Shown: positions 6,236 to 8,724 of the stretch, piece by piece | How the letters are laid out: every line of letters starts with the position of its first letter | Position numbering within the stretch: the first letter of the stretch is position 1 | NCBI GenBank assembly: GCA_945878515.1 | Contig: CAMCTL010000150.1 | Span: 1 to 8,724 of the forward strand | Source: Flavobacterium psychrophilum | Lineage (GTDB): Bacteria > Bacteroidota > Bacteroidia > Flavobacteriales > Flavobacteriaceae | Length of the DNA stretch: 8,724 bases | Direction: 5' to 3' | Notes under the pieces: generated by a model | What the model was told of the DNA's origin: nothing | Databases searched by the model: none | The model's input: only the letters and a program-made list of their open reading frames with translations | Made by a program: the position numbers and the translations under genes

Positions 6236-6330
6236 AATTAAACTCACTTTTACTAAGCCTTCCATTGCGGCATCCCATTTTTTGCCACTCAATTCTGATT
6301 TTCAATAAATCCTAATATCACTTTATTTTC
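6236..6330 (-). pseudogene. Displaced 3' fragment of a lysS gene
   Basis: Read on the minus strand, 6241-6301 encodes KSELSGKKWDAAMEGLVK then VSL, matching residues 533-558 of the intact LysS encoded at 6995-8704. A 32-bp core (6270-6301) is identical to 7077-7108. Beyond it, 6251-6269 aligns with 7058-7076 with six mismatches, five of them synonymous (the other is Lys to Glu). Five codons (HGLVK in LysS) are absent. Weaker similarity (ENK..LG) may continue to 6330 after a frameshift with an in-frame TGA. There is no start and no intact product. It lies between the convergent DUF4252 gene and the DUF5615 toxin gene, whose last codons overlap the weaker part in another frame. The fragment is clear; how it arose is inference. 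Confidence 0.88.
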
Positions 6331-6673
6331 CAGTTATCTCGAAACTGTTTAATTCAATCAAAGAATGTTTAGAAAGTAATTGGATTACTGTCTCGAAATT
6401 GTTTTTAAAAAGAAAAAAGAATGCTTTGTTTTTTATATTTCCTGAAGTTATCAAAACTAATTTTTTAGGTTTGTTAAAAATCAAGTGGCTATCAAGAAAA
6501 TCTTTGTCTTTTGTGATGATAATTCTATCTTCTAATTCAGATATCTTAATGATTTCAGAATCAGAAGTTCGTTCCCTATTTGGCATATCGTCAGTGTGAA
6601 TTGCATTATAGCCGCTGTCCTCTAGATAAAGTTTTAAACCATAAGGCAATTGCGCATCTATTATGAACTTCAT
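6323..6673 (-). CDS. DUF5615 PIN-like toxin of a type II toxin-antitoxin pair
   Basis: A 116-residue protein of the DUF5615 (PIN-like, Mut7-C-related) family, usual length about 110-120. It opens with the family hallmark KFIIDAQLP containing Asp6, continues with HTDDMPNRERTSDSEI (residues 26-41; Asp38 and Glu40), then ITKDKDF (53-59; Asp56 and Asp58), then the strand KLVLITSGN. The conserved acidic residues match a PIN-type metal-binding nuclease site, so RNase activity is plausible though not proven for this protein. Its ATG overlaps the antitoxin stop by 4 bp (ATGA), the classic coupled arrangement. The last codons and stop fall at the junction with the displaced lysS fragment, yet the length is normal, so truncation is slight if any. 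Confidence 0.88.
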   Translation of the reverse strand: MKFIIDAQLPYGLKLYLEDSGYNAIHTDDMPNRERTSDSEIIKISELEDRIIITKDKDFLDSHLIFNKPKKLVLITSGNIKNKAFFFLFKNNFETVIQLLSKHSLIELNSFEITGK

Positions 6674-6900
6674 GCAACTTTACTTAATATTTTAACATCG
6701 GTAAGTTTTGAAGCATACGCTAAACAAGCTAAAATATCTTCATTTTCAAGAGCTGGATAATCTTCAATGAGTTCTTGAAATGTCATTCCCGAGGATAACA
6801 AATCTAAAATCATTTCTACAGGGTAACGCATATTTCTGACTGTTGGCTTTCCGTGGCAAACATCAGGATTTATTGTAATTCTAGAAATTAGATTTCCCAT
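6670..6900 (-). CDS. DUF433 antitoxin of a type II toxin-antitoxin pair
   Basis: A 76-residue DUF433-family protein (VapB-like antitoxin with an HTH-type fold). It carries the signature ITINPDVCHGKPTVRNMRYPVEMIL, of which the core CHGKPTVRN is diagnostic, then a helix pair LLSSGMTFQELIEDYPALENEDILACLAYA. DUF433 proteins are the standard partner of DUF5615 toxins. I place the start at ATG 6900 rather than the upstream ATG at 6942. The longer form adds 14 residues not seen in the family, and would translate through a good promoter element (6916-6923) and begin inside the lysS terminator. The stop codon overlaps the toxin ATG by 4 bp. Confidence 0.9.
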   Translation of the reverse strand: MGNLISRITINPDVCHGKPTVRNMRYPVEMILDLLSSGMTFQELIEDYPALENEDILACLAYASKLTDVKILSKVA

Positions 6901-6915
6901 TGGCTTAATTTTATT

Positions 6916-6942
6916 CAAATATAAAGAAAATGATTTAAACAA
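6916..6942 (-). promoter_or_regulatory. Promoter of the DUF433/DUF5615 operon
   Basis: On the minus strand a TTG (6942-6940) and a perfect -7 element TATATTTG (6923-6916) are separated by 16 bp, close to the Bacteroidota spacing. Transcription would start near 6909-6911, about ten bases before the ATG at 6900. This supports the shorter antitoxin start and gives the cassette its own promoter after the lysS terminator. Confidence 0.65.
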
Positions 6943-6967
6943 AAAAATCTGCTTTGGAGCAGATTTT
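6941..6967 (-). terminator. Intrinsic terminator of lysS
   Basis: A 10-bp perfect stem (6944-6953 with 6958-6967), 4-nt loop TTGG, followed on the minus strand by a run of seven T (6947-6941). It lies 28 bp after the lysS stop and just upstream of the toxin-antitoxin promoter, with which its U-tract overlaps. Confidence 0.88.
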
Positions 6968-6994
6968 AAAGGTTAATCAAATCAGTAGGAATAT

Positions 6995-8704
6995 TTACCC
7001 CACCATTTCCACAATCTTACTTTCCCCAACCAAACTCACTTTCACCAATCCGTGTTTCACCAAACCTTTCATAGCCGCATCCCATTTTTTGCCACTCAAT
7101 TCTGATTTAATTTTTAAAACACCCAAATCCATTTTGTTTTCATTGGTTTGCAACAGTGCCAGAATTAATTTTTCCTCGTCTTCGAGCTCGATTTGAACTT
7201 GTTTTTTCTCTGGTCGCATTTGCGGAAAGAATAAAACTTCTTGAATAGAAGCGTTGTTTGTCAAGTACATCATCAAACGATCCATTCCAATTCCTAAACC
7301 AGATGTTGGTGGCATTCCATATTCTAATGCTCTCAAGAAATCCTCGTCAATCGTTCCTGTAGCTTCATCATCACCTTTTTCGGCTAGACGCATTTGGTCT
7401 TCAAAACGTTCTCTTTGGTCAATCGGGTCATTCAATTCTGAATATGCATTCGCTACTTCTTTACCACAAACCATCAGTTCGAAACGTTCCGTTAAATCCG
7501 GATTGTCGCGGTGTTGTTTGCATAAAGGAGACATTTCCTTAGGATAATCTGTTATGAAAGTAGGCTGAATGTAATTTCCTTCGCATTTTGCACCGAAAAT
7601 TTCATCAATCAACTTTCCTTTGCCCATCGTTGCATCCACATCGATTCCCATACTTTTAGCAGCATCAAATAGTTCAGCTTCGCTTTTGCCAGAAATATCA
7701 AAACCAGTAAAATGCTTGATAGAATCCGTCATTGTCACTCTTGCATACGGCGCTTTGAAGTTTATTTGGTGGTCTCCAAACGTGGCTTCACTCGTTCCAT
7801 TCACTGCAATAGCGCAATGTTCCAATAAGTTTTCGGTGAAATTCATCATCCAATTGTAGTCTTTGTAGGCTACATATATTTCCATTGCGGTAAATTCTGG
7901 GTTGTGCGTTCGGTCCATTCCTTCGTTTCGGAAGTTTTTCGAAAACTCATAAACACCTTCAAATCCACCTACAATCAATCTTTTCAAATACAATTCATTG
8001 GCAATACGCATATAAAGCGGAATGTCCAAAGAGTTATGATGTGTGATAAAAGGTCTCGCCGCAGCACCACCAGGAATGGGTTGCAAAACTGGAGTTTCTA
8101 CCTCAAGATAGCCTTTGTCATTAAAGAATGAACGCATTGCATTAAACAATTTTGTTCTCTTAATAAAAGTCTCTTTCACGTGATCATTCACGGTCAAATC
8201 TACATAACGACGACGGTATCTTTGTTCTGGATCCGAAAAGGCGTCGTATATTTTCCCGTCGGCATCCGTTTTTACAATTGGCAAAGGTTTCAAAGCTTTC
8301 GCCAAAACGGTCAAACCATAAATATGAATGGATATTTCGCCCACTTGTGTTTTGAAAACCGTACCACGAACCCCAATAAAATCACCAATATCCAACAGTT
8401 TTTTGAAAACCACATTGTACATTGTTTTCTCCTCGTCATCTGAAATATCATCTCTCGAAACATAAATTTGAATTCGTCCTTCGGCATCTTTCAATTCGGC
8501 AAAAGAGGCTTTTCCCATAATACGTTTCCCCATCAAACGACCTGCAAGAATCACTTCCTTGCCTTCGAACTTGTCGAAATCGGCTAGGATTTCGCTGGAA
8601 TAAGCGGTTGTGATAAATTCGGCTGCGGGATAAGGTTCAATCCCTAGGTTGCGTAATTCTGTGAGTGCTTCTCTACGAAGGATTTCTTGTTCGGATAATG
8701 CCAT
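6995..8704 (-). CDS. lysS: Lysyl-tRNA synthetase, class II
   Basis: A 569-residue cytoplasmic enzyme that charges tRNA-Lys with lysine using ATP. An N-terminal OB-fold anticodon-binding domain covers about 48-135 (EVILAGRLMGKRIMGKASF region). The class II catalytic domain follows: motif 1 at about 190-208 (FNDKGYLEVETPVLQP), motif 2 at 258-271 (FRNEGMDRTHNPEF, with Arg259), and motif 3 at 469-476 (GLGIGMDR, Arg476). All are intact. It is about 60 residues longer than E. coli LysS (505). The extra C-terminal part from about 500 looks like a small helix-rich, winged-helix-like domain (LILALLQ, LGVLKIKSELSGKKWDAAM, GLVKHGLVKV), as in many Bacteroidota LysS proteins. A second, broken copy of this extension lies at 6236-6330. 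ATG at 8704 gives the expected N-terminus MALSEQEIL. The promoter lies outside or within the last 20 bases and cannot be judged. Confidence 0.97.
   Translation of the reverse strand: MALSEQEILRREALTELRNLGIEPYPAAEFITTAYSSEILADFDKFEGKEVILAGRLMGKRIMGKASFAELKDAEGRIQIYVSRDDISDDEEKTMYNVVFKKLLDIGDFIGVRGTVFKTQVGEISIHIYGLTVLAKALKPLPIVKTDADGKIYDAFSDPEQRYRRRYVDLTVNDHVKETFIKRTKLFNAMRSFFNDKGYLEVETPVLQPIPGGAAARPFITHHNSLDIPLYMRIANELYLKRLIVGGFEGVYEFSKNFRNEGMDRTHNPEFTAMEIYVAYKDYNWMMNFTENLLEHCAIAVNGTSEATFGDHQINFKAPYARVTMTDSIKHFTGFDISGKSEAELFDAAKSMGIDVDATMGKGKLIDEIFGAKCEGNYIQPTFITDYPKEMSPLCKQHRDNPDLTERFELMVCGKEVANAYSELNDPIDQRERFEDQMRLAEKGDDEATGTIDEDFLRALEYGMPPTSGLGIGMDRLMMYLTNNASIQEVLFFPQMRPEKKQVQIELEDEEKLILALLQTNENKMDLGVLKIKSELSGKKWDAAMKGLVKHGLVKVSLVGESKIVEMVG
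7033..7108 (-). repeat. lysS copy of the direct repeat flanking the toxin-antitoxin cassette
   Basis: This stretch of intact lysS (codons for about residues 533-558) is repeated at 6241-6301 in the same orientation, 807 bp away measured at the core. The perfect match is 32 bp (7077-7108 and 6270-6301). The other copy lacks 15 bp corresponding to 7043-7057. The DUF433/DUF5615 cassette and the lysS terminator lie between the copies. Confidence 0.88.
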
Positions 8705-8724
8705 TCTGTTCTGATTTTAAGAGT

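Noticed and set aside
6236..6330. Terminator or small RNA between the convergent DUF4252 and toxin genes
   Set aside because: No stable hairpin with a T-run was found; the sequence is explained by its codon-level match to the lysS 3' end.
6399..6599. 66-residue plus-strand open frame
   Set aside because: It is antisense to the DUF5615 toxin gene, has no recognisable motif and no promoter or start context of its own.
6901..6942. Longer DUF433 antitoxin starting at ATG 6942
   Set aside because: The added 14 residues are not typical of the family, and the start would lie within the lysS terminator and upstream of the cassette's own -7 promoter element.
6954..8443. Several plus-strand open frames of 75-97 residues
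   Set aside because: All are antisense shadows of lysS, whose class II synthetase motifs are intact in the minus strand.

Overview
The window looks like chromosomal DNA from a Bacteroidota bacterium, most likely Flavobacterium or a close relative. The evidence is AT-rich DNA, A-rich leaders without strong Shine-Dalgarno sites, TAnnTTTG-type promoter elements, Bacteroidota-style lipoproteins, and family types such as DUF4252 and DUF5074-like propellers. No rRNA, tRNA, IS element or CRISPR array was seen.

Left part (1-4034) is a vitamin B12 uptake locus. A long cobalamin riboswitch (about 716-1058) precedes a BtuB-like TonB-dependent receptor (1066-2895) and a beta-propeller lipoprotein resembling BtuG (2914-3987). 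The pair ends at a strong symmetric terminator (4003-4034). Pointing away from them, at the left edge, is the 5' end of a lipoprotein gene (1-144, minus) whose N-terminus resembles BtuF/FecB-type substrate-binding proteins. A YoeB-like toxin and its antitoxin (171-637, minus) sit between this gene and the riboswitch. The riboswitch is unusual: two of its peripheral loops are expanded by hairpins built from phased 7-base repeats (771-849 and 917-976).

Middle part (4050-6223): an S41-family protease lipoprotein on the minus strand, probably surface exposed, and a divergently transcribed secreted DUF4252 protein.

Right part (6236-8724): lysS (lysyl-tRNA synthetase, complete, minus strand) with its terminator, followed by a two-gene DUF433/DUF5615 toxin-antitoxin cassette. 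Beyond the cassette lies a degraded second copy of the lysS 3' end (6236-6330). The cassette is therefore bracketed by direct repeats of lysS 3' coding sequence, including a 32-bp perfect match. This fits insertion or recombination at the lysS 3' end, with the old 3' end displaced. Most differences between the two copies are synonymous, which suggests divergence between functional genes before the copies came together.

The most notable items are the displaced lysS 3' end around the toxin-antitoxin cassette, the inverted heptad repeats inside the riboswitch, and the toxin-antitoxin pair inside the B12 locus with a mirrored divergent promoter region.
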